Below, piece by piece: positions 1 to 7,029 of a DNA stretch of 34,167 bases. Each line of letters begins with the position of its first letter. Within the stretch, counting starts at the first letter, position 1. Where the stretch lies: contig CAMDQJ010000043.1 in assembly GCA_945905835.1 (NCBI GenBank), positions 1 through 34,167 on the forward strand. The letters run 5' to 3'. Under the pieces are notes generated by a model. That model searched no databases and was not told the origin of the DNA. It saw only the letters and a program-made list of their open reading frames with translations. The position numbers and the translations under genes were made by a program. This DNA comes from Asaia bogorensis. GTDB taxonomy: Bacteria > Pseudomonadota > Alphaproteobacteria > Reyranellales > Reyranellaceae.

Positions 1-2
1 TC

Positions 3-110
3 GATCTTCACCAAAAGCTGGCTGAATGGGAGCGCTTCTACAATCTCTCCAGACCTCATGGCGCCTTCAATGGAAAGGCTCCTTACGAAACACTCCGCGA
101 ACGCCTATAA
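3..110 (+). pseudogene. C-terminal end of an IS481-like transposase (cut by the window edge)
   Basis: The frame opening at base 3 reads 35 residues to a TAA at 108-110. It carries the pattern W-E-R-F-Y-N-x-x-R-P-H-G-A-x-x-G-K-x-P-Y-E-x-L, typical of the last segment of the integrase core in IS481/IS3-like DDE transposases. The rest of the gene lies left of the window, so whether the element is complete cannot be judged. Downstream, the sequence ends in ...TTACA at 146; read inward on the other strand it begins TGTAATGTGG, and a TGT start is usual for IS481-type ends. Family assignment is by motif recall, not by a search. Confidence 0.75.
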
Positions 111-146
111 ACAAATCCGATGTCTCGTCAGTTCGTCCACATTACA
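111..146 (+). mobile_element. Probable right end of the IS481-like element
   Basis: These 36 bases follow the transposase stop codon and finish in TTACA at 146, where a different repeated block begins (147-174). Reading inward from 146 on the minus strand gives TGTAATGTGGACGAACTGAC, which fits the TGT-starting inverted ends of IS481-like elements. The left end is outside the window, so the terminal repeat cannot be confirmed by pairing. Confidence 0.5.
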
Positions 147-174
147 GGCTCACAAGCGCCAACGTGACAATGCC
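147..174 (+). repeat. 28-bp block identical to 31732-31759, carrying a GGCATTGTCACG-type IS end
   Basis: The 28 bases at 147-174 are identical, in the same orientation, to 31732-31759. Read on the minus strand the block starts GGCATTGTCACGTTGGC, the same end found inverted at 31628-31644. Its first 12 bases recur at 31975-31986, upstream of an IS6-family transposase start. It is therefore probably a terminal remnant of an IS6-like element next to or interrupted by the IS481-like one. Confidence 0.75.
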
Positions 175-192
175 GGGGAAAGTGTTGTGTGT

Positions 193-241
193 TAGCTCTC
201 TTAAGGCTAAAACACGGGTTCGAATCCCGTAGTGAGCGCCA
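193..241 (+). pseudogene. tRNA 3'-half remnant (Lys-CTT-like anticodon arm)
   Basis: An anticodon arm can be folded: 5-bp stem TAGCT/GGCTA (193-197 with 205-209, closing in a G-U pair) around the 7-base loop CTCTTAA, which has U33, anticodon CTT and A37-A38 as in tRNA-Lys(CTT). A 4-base variable region follows, then a perfect T arm (ACGGG, loop TTCGAAT, CCCGT; 214-230), the acceptor 3' strand AGTGAGC, discriminator G and CCA (231-241). No D arm or matching 5' acceptor strand is visible; 175-192 cannot fold as one. The G discriminator is unusual for Lys. I read it as a truncated tRNA or tRNA-derived attachment site, not a working gene. Confidence 0.45.
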
Positions 242-254
242 ACCGTGCGCAAGA

Positions 255-1949
255 ATGATCATAAATCTCGGTTGGATATTGGATGAACGACCGGCGACTG
301 GTGGCCGGCTCGCAGACTTCCTTTTCATCGTCGTTGCCGGCACTGCGGCCCTCGTCGCCATCATCCTGTGGTTCGACAACGCTCAGGGCGGGCTGACGGG
401 CAACGGCGTCTTCAATAGCTTCCAGCTCAAGCCGTGGGTGGTCGATCCGGCCAATGCGCCGCTCTATCCCTCCAATTATCTCTACTATCCGGTCTATGGT
501 GCCCTCTGCCGCCTGCTCGACCTTCTGGGCATCTTCGCCGGCGACCCGCGGCGGCAGATCACGATCCTCAATGCTGTGAGCGCGAGCTTCTGCGCCGGCG
601 CAGTCTATTTCCTCGCCCGCTCCCTAACGCAAAGCCGCCCGGTCGCGCTGCTCGCGGCCCTGTTCCACCTCGCTTGCAACTTTGTGCTGTTCCTCGCCAT
701 CATCAACGAGGACATCATGCCGAGCTACACGCTGATGTTCGCCTCGATGGCGCTGGCCGCGGTGTGGTTCCCTCGGCCGGATGCCGCGCGCGTCGTCGCG
801 GTCTCCGCCCTCTTTACGCTGGGCTGGCTGTTCGAATGGCGGCTGATGTTCCCGACGCTGCCCGCCATGCTGGCGGCACTGTGGCTCTGCGAGCGCCGCC
901 TCGCCTTCCGCTTTGGCTGGATCGCGGTGTTCCTCGCCACCGTGTTCGCGATCACGGCGGCGGTGGCGCTGTTCTGGCAGGGCCACCTGAAGTCAGTCGG
1001 CACCTTCGACCTGATCTACACCGGCAAGGGCGTCGGCACGGCGTGGGCGGGCTTCACCTGGCCGAAGGTTTTCTACATGTGGGAGGGCATCGTCGGCTAC
1101 CTGCTGGGCGCCGGCGTGGCCCATGTGCCCGCCATTCCCGGCTGGGACATCTGGCGCTTCAGCGCGACCATCTGGATGGCGGCCGTCGCCGCCGTGGCGC
1201 TGCCGATGCTGTGGCGGGCCCGTCACGACCCGCGCGCCCGGGCGATCGCGGCGGTGTTCGGCGGCACCTTCGTCGCCGGCGAGGTCTTCAACCTCTATTC
1301 GCAGCCGCACGATCCGCAGATGCAGATCAACGTCATGGCCTGGCTGACGGTCGGCTGGGCCTTCGCCCTGGTCGCCGCGTCGAGGCGCTGGCCGCGGCGC
1401 GGGTTGGCGGCGCTGGCCGGGCTGACGGTGGCGCTCGCCGCCTACAATGTCCGGAGCCTGGTGCCGCTGCGCGGCGTCGACGGCGCCTGGGCGCAGGCGG
1501 TGCGACGCATCGAGAAGCAGGCCGATCCGGCGGACACGGTCTTCCTGCTGCACGGTTTCGACTGGATCATGGTCTACAAGTCGCTGCACTGGAGCAACCA
1601 ACCGGAGGGCATCGACGATCTCGGCCCGGCGCCGCAGGCCAACCCGAAGTTCAAGTGGATCGCCTTCGTCGGCGGCACCATGCGGCATCCCGACTGGATC
1701 CCGGAGCGGCAGGCAGCGATCCTGCGCGGGCAGATCGTTCGCGCGATGGAGCTCGGCTACACCGTCATGGCGTCGGAGATCTGGGCCTGGGAGACCGCGC
1801 GCTTCGCGGGGCTGACCGGCACGATCGCCGACACCGCCCGGATCGCCGCCCTGCGCGACATGCTGCACGCCGATTTCACCGGCGAGCTTGCCTTCACTGA
1901 TCCGGTCGCCGGGCCCTATCACCGCCTGCAGCGCCGGCCGGGACGATAA
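255..1949 (+). CDS. Polytopic membrane protein of unknown function (possible GT-C-like)
   Basis: The protein has 564 residues from the ATG at 255. The frame stays open upstream through the tRNA remnant, so that longer reading is rejected. About ten hydrophobic segments fill the first 410 residues, starting with one in the first 40. An extracytoplasmic loop region contains N-E-D-I-M-P-S-Y after the third or fourth segment. A soluble C-terminal domain of about 150 residues contains V-F-L-L-H-G-F-D-W and W-I-A-F-V-G-G. The topology resembles GT-C/PMT-type membrane glycosyltransferases, but I see no diagnostic catalytic motif, so function is left open. Only 13 bases separate it from the tRNA remnant, leaving no room for a normal promoter. 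No strong Shine-Dalgarno sequence is visible. Confidence 0.75.
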   Translation: MIINLGWILDERPATGGRLADFLFIVVAGTAALVAIILWFDNAQGGLTGNGVFNSFQLKPWVVDPANAPLYPSNYLYYPVYGALCRLLDLLGIFAGDPRRQITILNAVSASFCAGAVYFLARSLTQSRPVALLAALFHLACNFVLFLAIINEDIMPSYTLMFASMALAAVWFPRPDAARVVAVSALFTLGWLFEWRLMFPTLPAMLAALWLCERRLAFRFGWIAVFLATVFAITAAVALFWQGHLKSVGTFDLIYTGKGVGTAWAGFTWPKVFYMWEGIVGYLLGAGVAHVPAIPGWDIWRFSATIWMAAVAAVALPMLWRARHDPRARAIAAVFGGTFVAGEVFNLYSQPHDPQMQINVMAWLTVGWAFALVAASRRWPRRGLAALAGLTVALAAYNVRSLVPLRGVDGAWAQAVRRIEKQADPADTVFLLHGFDWIMVYKSLHWSNQPEGIDDLGPAPQANPKFKWIAFVGGTMRHPDWIPERQAAILRGQIVRAMELGYTVMASEIWAWETARFAGLTGTIADTARIAALRDMLHADFTGELAFTDPVAGPYHRLQRRPGR

Positions 1950-2056
1950 AAAGGGGGGGGTCGGACGGGAAATCGGGAAAATGGCCTGAAAAGCAGGTCT
2001 GCCAGCGTTAAACGTTTCCCGACCGGTCGGGAATCGGTCGGGAATCCGGCGGAAAA
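1950..2056. other. Convergent intergenic region with an 18-bp perfect palindrome
   Basis: This spacer separates the plus-strand membrane protein from the minus-strand Ldh-family gene. It holds the perfect palindrome TTCCCGACCGGTCGGGAA (2016-2033). The 11-base unit GGTCGGGAATC occurs twice in tandem (2025-2035 and 2036-2046). A transcript from either side could form a 9-bp stem, but no T-run follows on either strand, so it is not a standard intrinsic terminator. It could be a rho-type hairpin or a protein-binding site. Confidence 0.6.
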
Positions 2057-3157
2057 TCAACCGCTCGGCGAAACGGCAAGCTGGATGCGCCGCTCGTCGA
2101 GGCCGACGGAGCGCGCCGTCTCGACGATGGCGGCCCAGGTGTCGTCGGGCAGCGGCACGCCCTCGGCCAGCCGCTTGGTCCGCATGCGCACCTCGGGTTC
2201 GCCCGGCACCAGCACCTCGCCACCCGCCTCGGTCGGGCGCGAGCCCTTCACGAAGGCGACGTACTTGGCGATGTCCTGGGGGAAGAAGCCCGTGGGATCG
2301 AAGACCCTGGGGTCGACGTAGAACGACAGCATGCCGTTGGCGAAGCGGCCGCGCTTGGGATCGGTGGCGCCGTTGCCGCTGAGCGAGCCGCCCAGCATCT
2401 CGCACATGAAGGCCAAGCCCGAGCCCTTGTGATCGCCGAAGGCGCGGATCGCGCCGGTGCCCTTGCTGTGGTCGCGCGGACCGGTCGGCGTGTAGTCGCC
2501 GTAGAGCAGGTGCGGGTCGGCGCTGGGCTTGCCCTCGGGCCCGATCAGCGCGCCGTCCGGCACCTTCTTGCCGCCCTGGCTCGCCACCAGCACCTTGCCC
2601 TCGGCCACCACCGAGGTGGCGAAGTCGAGGACCAGCGGGTCCATGCCCGGCCGCGGGATGCCGACGCAATAGGGCGCCGTCGAGAAGCGGCGGTCGACGC
2701 CGCCATGCGGCGCCACCAACACGCTGCCCGAGGCATTGACGAAGTGGATCGATACAAGCCCCGCCTCGGCCGCCATCTCGGCCCAGTCACCGACGCGGCC
2801 GACATGGCCGGCGTTGCGCAAGGTCACCGCCGAGAGGCCGTTCTTCAGGCATTTCTCGATGCCGATGCGCACGGCCTGCGGCGTCACCGTCTGGCCAAAG
2901 CCGTACTTGCCGTCGACCACGGCGATCACCGGCGTGTCGACGACGACATCGACGACGACGTCGTTGACCACGGTGCCGTTCTTCTTCTGCGCCGCGTAAC
3001 GCGGCACGCGCACCACGCCGTGGCTGTCGTGGCCGCTTAGGTTGGCGCTCACGAGATAGCGGCCGATGCGGCCACCCTCGTCCTTGGAGCATCCCGCCGT
3101 GGCAAAGATGTCCCCGACGAAGGCTTCCAGAGCCTTCGCCTCGATGGTCACCGTCAT
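2057..3157 (-). CDS. Ldh-family (malate/L-lactate type) NAD(P)-dependent oxidoreductase
   Basis: The protein has 366 residues, the normal length for the malate/L-lactate/ureidoglycolate/sulfolactate dehydrogenase family (PF02615), which has its own fold unrelated to Rossmann lactate dehydrogenases. The N-terminal family signature S-G-H-D-S-H-G-V-x-R-V-P-R-Y lies at residues 41-54. The core segment F-G-D-H-K-G-S-G-L-A-F-M-C-E-M-L-x-G, which binds cofactor in this family, is also present. The ATG at 3157 follows the SDR stop codon by one base, indicating translational coupling. As the last gene of the transporter operon it probably oxidises or reduces a hydroxy/keto acid derived from the imported solute. 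The actual substrate cannot be told. Confidence 0.9.
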   Translation of the reverse strand: MTVTIEAKALEAFVGDIFATAGCSKDEGGRIGRYLVSANLSGHDSHGVVRVPRYAAQKKNGTVVNDVVVDVVVDTPVIAVVDGKYGFGQTVTPQAVRIGIEKCLKNGLSAVTLRNAGHVGRVGDWAEMAAEAGLVSIHFVNASGSVLVAPHGGVDRRFSTAPYCVGIPRPGMDPLVLDFATSVVAEGKVLVASQGGKKVPDGALIGPEGKPSADPHLLYGDYTPTGPRDHSKGTGAIRAFGDHKGSGLAFMCEMLGGSLSGNGATDPKRGRFANGMLSFYVDPRVFDPTGFFPQDIAKYVAFVKGSRPTEAGGEVLVPGEPEVRMRTKRLAEGVPLPDDTWAAIVETARSVGLDERRIQLAVSPSG

Positions 3158-3158
3158 G

Positions 3159-3923
3159 TCAGGACTTGCCGCGATTGAGGCTGGCGATGTAGCCGCGATT
3201 CCAGGTCGGCGTGATCCAGACCTCGTTGATGCAGATATGCGCCGGCAGGCAGGCGACGTAGCGGATCAGGTCGCCGACATCCTCGGACTGCGCCATCTTC
3301 GCGCGCTCTTCCTTGGTCACCGGCACCGGCCGCTTGTCGAGGATCGGCGTCGCCACCTCGCCCGGCAGGACGGCACAGGAACGGATGCCGTTCACGCACT
3401 CTTCCATGTTGATGGTGTGGCTCATCGCCACCACGCCGTGCTTGGCGGCCGAGTAGGCCGGCCCACTCAGCAGGCTGGCGTGACGGCCGGCCATCGAGGA
3501 GGTGTGGATCAGCACGCCGTCCTTCTTCTTGCGCATCATCGGCAGCACCGCCGTCGTGCAATAGAAGGCGCTCGACAGGTTGCCGTCGATCACCTGCTCG
3601 GCGTTGGCCGGCGTCAGTTTGGCCCACTGGCGCTCGAGGATGTTGAGGCCGGCATTGTTCACCAGGATGTCGCAGCGGCCGAATTGCTTCTCGATGCCCT
3701 TGGCGATGCGCATCACCGCCGCGGCCTTCATAAGGTCGCCGGGCTTCACGACGGCCTTGCCGCCGGCCGCCTTGATGGTGGCCGCCGTCGCGTCGAGCGG
3801 CTCCTTGCGCCGGCCCGTCAGGACCACGGTGGCGCCTTCCTTGGCGAGGGCGATCGCCGCCGCCTGACCAATACCCGAGCCAGCACCGGTCACCCAGGCG
3901 ACCTTGCCCGTCAACGAACCCAT
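3159..3923 (-). CDS. Short-chain dehydrogenase/reductase (classical SDR)
   Basis: The 254-residue protein shows the full classical SDR pattern. The dinucleotide-binding motif T-G-A-G-S-G-I-G is at 12-19, N-N-A-G at 89-92, the active-site Asn in D-G-N-L-S-S (N115), Ser 142/143 in H-T-S-S, and Y157-x3-K161. An Arg pair after the second strand (T-G-R-R, 36-39) would favour NADP(H), though this is only an inference. A Shine-Dalgarno AAGGAGAG sits just before the ATG. It lies 30 bp after the ABC ATPase gene and one base before the Ldh-family gene, so the two dehydrogenases probably act in one catabolic route for the transporter's substrate. Confidence 0.92.
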   Translation of the reverse strand: MGSLTGKVAWVTGAGSGIGQAAAIALAKEGATVVLTGRRKEPLDATAATIKAAGGKAVVKPGDLMKAAAVMRIAKGIEKQFGRCDILVNNAGLNILERQWAKLTPANAEQVIDGNLSSAFYCTTAVLPMMRKKKDGVLIHTSSMAGRHASLLSGPAYSAAKHGVVAMSHTINMEECVNGIRSCAVLPGEVATPILDKRPVPVTKEERAKMAQSEDVGDLIRYVACLPAHICINEVWITPTWNRGYIASLNRGKS

Positions 3924-3953
3924 TTGTCTCTCCTTAACGATTGAATCGCGCGA

Positions 3954-5057
3954 TTAGAGCACCTTGCCGGTGCTGTCGTCGATCAGATGCATGTTGCTGA
4001 GATCGGCGCGCAGCTTCATGACTTTGCCCGCCGTCGCGCCAGCATTGGGGTTGACCCGGCCGCAGATGTCGGCGCCGGCAATGGTGAAGTAGATCATCGT
4101 CTCCATGCCCATCGGCTCGATGACGTCGATCATCATGTCGAAGTCGTGCTGGTTCGCCTCGGTATGCGGTCGCGTCTCGGCGATGTGCTCGGGCCGGAGA
4201 CCCAGAACTAGGTTGGCCTTGTCGACGTGGCTGGTGTAACGCGCGGTACGATCGGCAGGCACTGGAAAGGAAAGCTTGTCGCTGAGGCGAACACGGAGCG
4301 CACCGGCCGCCTGCTCGAACCGGCAGGGGATAAAGTTCATCGCCGGCGAGCCGATGAAGCCCGCAACGAACTTGGTGGTCGGCGAATGATAGAGATCATT
4401 GGGCGTTCCGACCTGCTCGATAACGCCGTGGTTCATCACCACCACCCGATCGGCCAGCGTCATCGCCTCGACCTGATCGTGAGTGACGTAGACGGTCGTC
4501 GTGGGCACGAGCTGGTGTACTTTCTTGATCTCGGTACGCATCTGGACGCGCAGCTTGGCGTCGAGGTTGCTGAGCGGCTCGTCGAACAGGAACACCTTGG
4601 GATTGCGCACGATGGCGCGGCCCATGGCGACACGCTGGCGTTGGCCGCCCGACAACGCCTTTGGCTTGCGATCCAGCAGCATCTGGATGTCAAGCATCCT
4701 AGCGGCATCGTCGACGCGGCGCTTGATTTCGTCCTTGGGGAATTTGCGCAGCTTCAGGCCGAAAGCCATGTTCTCGAACACGCTCATGTGCGGATACAGC
4801 GCATAGTTCTGGAACACCATGGCGATATCCCTGTCCTTCGGCGGGACGTCGTTCACCACGTCGCCGTCGATCCAGATTTCGCCAGAGGTAATCTCCTCGA
4901 GCCCGGCGATCATGCGCAATGTCGTGGACTTGCCGCAGCCGGAGGGACCGACCAGCACGACAAACTCGTGATCCCCGATCTCCAGGTCGATGCCTTTCAC
5001 GGCCTGGACGTCGCCTTCGTAAGCTTTGACGATCTTGCGGAGCGAAACCTGCGACAT
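3954..5057 (-). CDS. ABC importer ATPase, MalK/UgpC type (CUT1 family)
   Basis: The protein has 367 residues from the ATG at 5057; the frame is open upstream but runs through the permease gene and is rejected. All ATPase motifs are intact: Walker A G-P-S-G-C-G-K-S-T (37-45), Q-loop Q83 in Q-N-Y-A-L-Y-P-H, signature L-S-G-G-Q (135-139), Walker B V-F-L-F-D-E (155-160) and H-loop H193. The roughly 130 residues after the nucleotide-binding domain, with L-G-L-R-P-E-H-I, are the OB/TOBE regulatory domain of MalK-like subunits. It begins 5 bases after the upstream permease gene and should energise the two permeases encoded before it. Confidence 0.93.
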   Translation of the reverse strand: MSQVSLRKIVKAYEGDVQAVKGIDLEIGDHEFVVLVGPSGCGKSTTLRMIAGLEEITSGEIWIDGDVVNDVPPKDRDIAMVFQNYALYPHMSVFENMAFGLKLRKFPKDEIKRRVDDAARMLDIQMLLDRKPKALSGGQRQRVAMGRAIVRNPKVFLFDEPLSNLDAKLRVQMRTEIKKVHQLVPTTTVYVTHDQVEAMTLADRVVVMNHGVIEQVGTPNDLYHSPTTKFVAGFIGSPAMNFIPCRFEQAAGALRVRLSDKLSFPVPADRTARYTSHVDKANLVLGLRPEHIAETRPHTEANQHDFDMMIDVIEPMGMETMIYFTIAGADICGRVNPNAGATAGKVMKLRADLSNMHLIDDSTGKVL

Positions 5058-5062
5058 GCCGC

Positions 5063-5962
5063 CTATCCCTTCGTTGCACCGGCGGTCAGGCCGGCGACAT
5101 AGTAATCCATCAGGAACGTGTAGATGATGATGGGTGGGGCCGCCGCCATCACGCAAGCAGCCATGATCATGCCCCAGGCGAAGACGTCGCCGCGGATCAG
5201 CTCGCGCACGATGCCGACGGTCAGCACTGCCTGGTCGGCGCTGTAGAGATAGGCCAGCGGATAGAGGAAAGCGCCCCAAGCGACGGTGAAGGCGAAGATG
5301 GTGGCGGCGATGATGCCGGGCAGGGCCACCGGAATGAAAATCTTAATCAGGATCTGCGGGTAGCTAGCGCCGTCGATCAGGGCGGCTTCGTCAAGTTCGC
5401 GGGGGATCGAACTGAAGTAGCCGATCATGATCCAGGTGCAGAATGGCACCGCCAGGGTCGGGAACAGCAAGACCAGTACCCAGGTATTGTTGATCAGGCC
5501 CAGGTTGCCGACGATCTGGAACAGCGGAATGAACAGCAGCGACGGCGGGACCAGGTAGGTCAGGAACACGCCGGTAGAAATTACCTGGCTGCCTTTGAAG
5601 CCCATGCGCGACAGGCTGAAGGCAGCGAGGATGGCGATCGTCATGCTGAGGATCACCACTAATGCGGTAACCCAGACGGAGTTCAGGAAATAGCGCTGGA
5701 ACTGTTCGTTGGTCGCCAAGTGAATGAAATTGTCCAGGGTCGGGTTCTGAACGATCCACGGATTGCCCTTCTGCGCCGAGATTTCGGCCGACGATTTCAG
5801 GCTCGTCATGATCATATAGAAGGGCGGAACCAAAAAAATCACGACGAAGAAACTCAGCGCGGCGAAGCTGCCGCGCAACGCCCAGCGGTTCTGCCGCTCG
5901 AGGCTCCCGACCTTGGCCTTGCGGGCAATCACATCCGCGGGCGCCGTCGTCGCCGCGCTCAT
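5063..5962 (-). CDS. ABC sugar-type permease, second subunit (MalG/UgpE-like)
   Basis: The 299-residue protein has six predicted membrane segments, the first at about residues 32-53 after a cytoplasmic N-tail. The cytoplasmic EAA loop that docks on the ATPase reads E-L-D-E-A-A-L-I-D-G-A-S, followed by I-F-I-P-V-A-L-P-G-I. Its length and loop fit MalG-type subunits of CUT1 importers. The ATG at 5962 overlaps the preceding permease stop codon as ATGA, so translation is coupled. The protein ends with a Y-Y-V-A-G-L-T-A-G-A-T-K-G tail common in these permeases. Confidence 0.93.
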   Translation of the reverse strand: MSAATTAPADVIARKAKVGSLERQNRWALRGSFAALSFFVVIFLVPPFYMIMTSLKSSAEISAQKGNPWIVQNPTLDNFIHLATNEQFQRYFLNSVWVTALVVILSMTIAILAAFSLSRMGFKGSQVISTGVFLTYLVPPSLLFIPLFQIVGNLGLINNTWVLVLLFPTLAVPFCTWIMIGYFSSIPRELDEAALIDGASYPQILIKIFIPVALPGIIAATIFAFTVAWGAFLYPLAYLYSADQAVLTVGIVRELIRGDVFAWGMIMAACVMAAAPPIIIYTFLMDYYVAGLTAGATKG

Positions 5963-6909
5963 GTCGAAATCTCCTTGTTGCGCTTCAGCACATCGCGCAG
6001 CACGAAGAACGCCAGCGTGGCAAGAATCGGGAACATGAACAGGCTGACCGAGGCGCCGCGCGGGATATTGCCCGACTGGATACCGACCGTGAAGGCGTAG
6101 GTGGCGAACAGATGCGTGCTGTCCTGCGGTCCCCCGTTGGTGAGTATTCGCACGATGTCGAAGTCGGCGAAGGTGACGATCAGGCTGTAGAGCACGGTGA
6201 TCAGGATAATGTTGCGCATCATCGGCAGGGTGATGAAGATCAACTTCTGCCATGCGGTGGCGCCGTCGATGGCGGCCGCCTCGTAGAGTTGCTCGGGCAC
6301 CGACTTGAGCGCTGCGAGATACATGATCATGAAGAACGGCGCACCGAACCAGACGTTAACCGCGATCACCGCGATGCGCGCGTTCCACGAAGTGCCGAGG
6401 AACGGGATGGATTCGAAGCCCAGCCAGTTGAGCGTCCAGTTGAACGCGGAATATGACGGATCGAACAGCCACCACCATGTAAGCGTGGAAAGCGACAGCG
6501 GGATCACCCACGGCACCAGCAGCAGGCCGCGCCAGATGCGCTGGTTCTTGCCCCGGATATTGTGCATCAGGTGCGCCAGAACGAAGCCAAGGAACGCCTT
6601 CATCACCACGGCGGTAATCGCGAATAGGCAGGACTGGAAGATCACCAGATGGAAGGACGGGCGGGTAAGCAGAAAGGCAAAATTGTCGAGCCCGACGAAG
6701 TTGTTCATCTTGCGGTCGAGCATGCTCAGGAAAACCGCATAGAAGGTCGGATAGATCTTGAGTCCAACAATCAGCAGGATCAGCGGCGCACACAGCAGGA
6801 GTGCGGTGAAGGAGCGCCGACGCGACAGCTTCTTCAGGCTGCCAACCCGGCGCGGCGCGGGCGATATCGAGGCGCCCGAGCCGACCGCCATTGTACTACC
6901 GTCGGCCAT
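5959..6909 (-). CDS. ABC sugar-type permease, first subunit (MalF/UgpA-like)
   Basis: The protein has 316 residues. A basic cytoplasmic N-tail (K-K-L-S-R-R-R, about 26-32) is followed by six hydrophobic segments starting near residue 34. The EAA loop reads E-Q-L-Y-E-A-A-A-I-D-G-A-T, followed by F-I-T-L-P-M-M. The sequence T-N-G-G-P-Q-D-S-T in the last periplasmic loop is typical of UgpA/MalF-like subunits. It pairs with the downstream permease to form the heterodimeric channel. The gap to the binding-protein gene (120 bp) holds a strong stem-loop. Confidence 0.93.
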   Translation of the reverse strand: MADGSTMAVGSGASISPAPRRVGSLKKLSRRRSFTALLLCAPLILLIVGLKIYPTFYAVFLSMLDRKMNNFVGLDNFAFLLTRPSFHLVIFQSCLFAITAVVMKAFLGFVLAHLMHNIRGKNQRIWRGLLLVPWVIPLSLSTLTWWWLFDPSYSAFNWTLNWLGFESIPFLGTSWNARIAVIAVNVWFGAPFFMIMYLAALKSVPEQLYEAAAIDGATAWQKLIFITLPMMRNIILITVLYSLIVTFADFDIVRILTNGGPQDSTHLFATYAFTVGIQSGNIPRGASVSLFMFPILATLAFFVLRDVLKRNKEIST

Positions 6910-6980
6910 TCAAGCCTCCAACGTGGACAGGATCCGGCATTCCCAGCCCCTTAGGAACCCGTTCGCCACCGGTCAAACGC

Positions 6981-7018
6981 GCCTGACAAGCTTGCCGCGA
7001 AGCGGCGGCCGGTCAGGC
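6981..7018 (-). promoter_or_regulatory. Stem-loop between the binding-protein and permease genes
   Basis: The outer stem GCCTGAC (6981-6987) pairs with GTCAGGC (7012-7018), and the inner stem GCCGC (6994-6998) pairs with GCGGC (7002-7006) around GAA. It lies 11 bases past the binding-protein stop codon, and the next gene starts 71 bases further on. No T-run follows it on the minus strand. Hairpins at this place commonly protect the binding-protein mRNA or partly stop transcription, so that the binding protein is made in excess over the membrane subunits. That role is inferred from position. Confidence 0.65.
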
Positions 7019-7029
7019 ACCGGTTGCCA

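Noticed and set aside
147..241. An intact 90-95-nt tRNA starting at GCTCAC (148)
   Set aside because: Six bases could pair with the acceptor 3' strand, but no D arm can be folded and the same 5' sequence occurs in the IS scar at 31732, so the pairing is coincidental.
434..1900. Second plus-strand frame of 488 codons inside the membrane-protein gene
   Set aside because: It is Arg/Gly/Ala-rich with no hydrophobic pattern, while the frame from 255 gives regular membrane segments.
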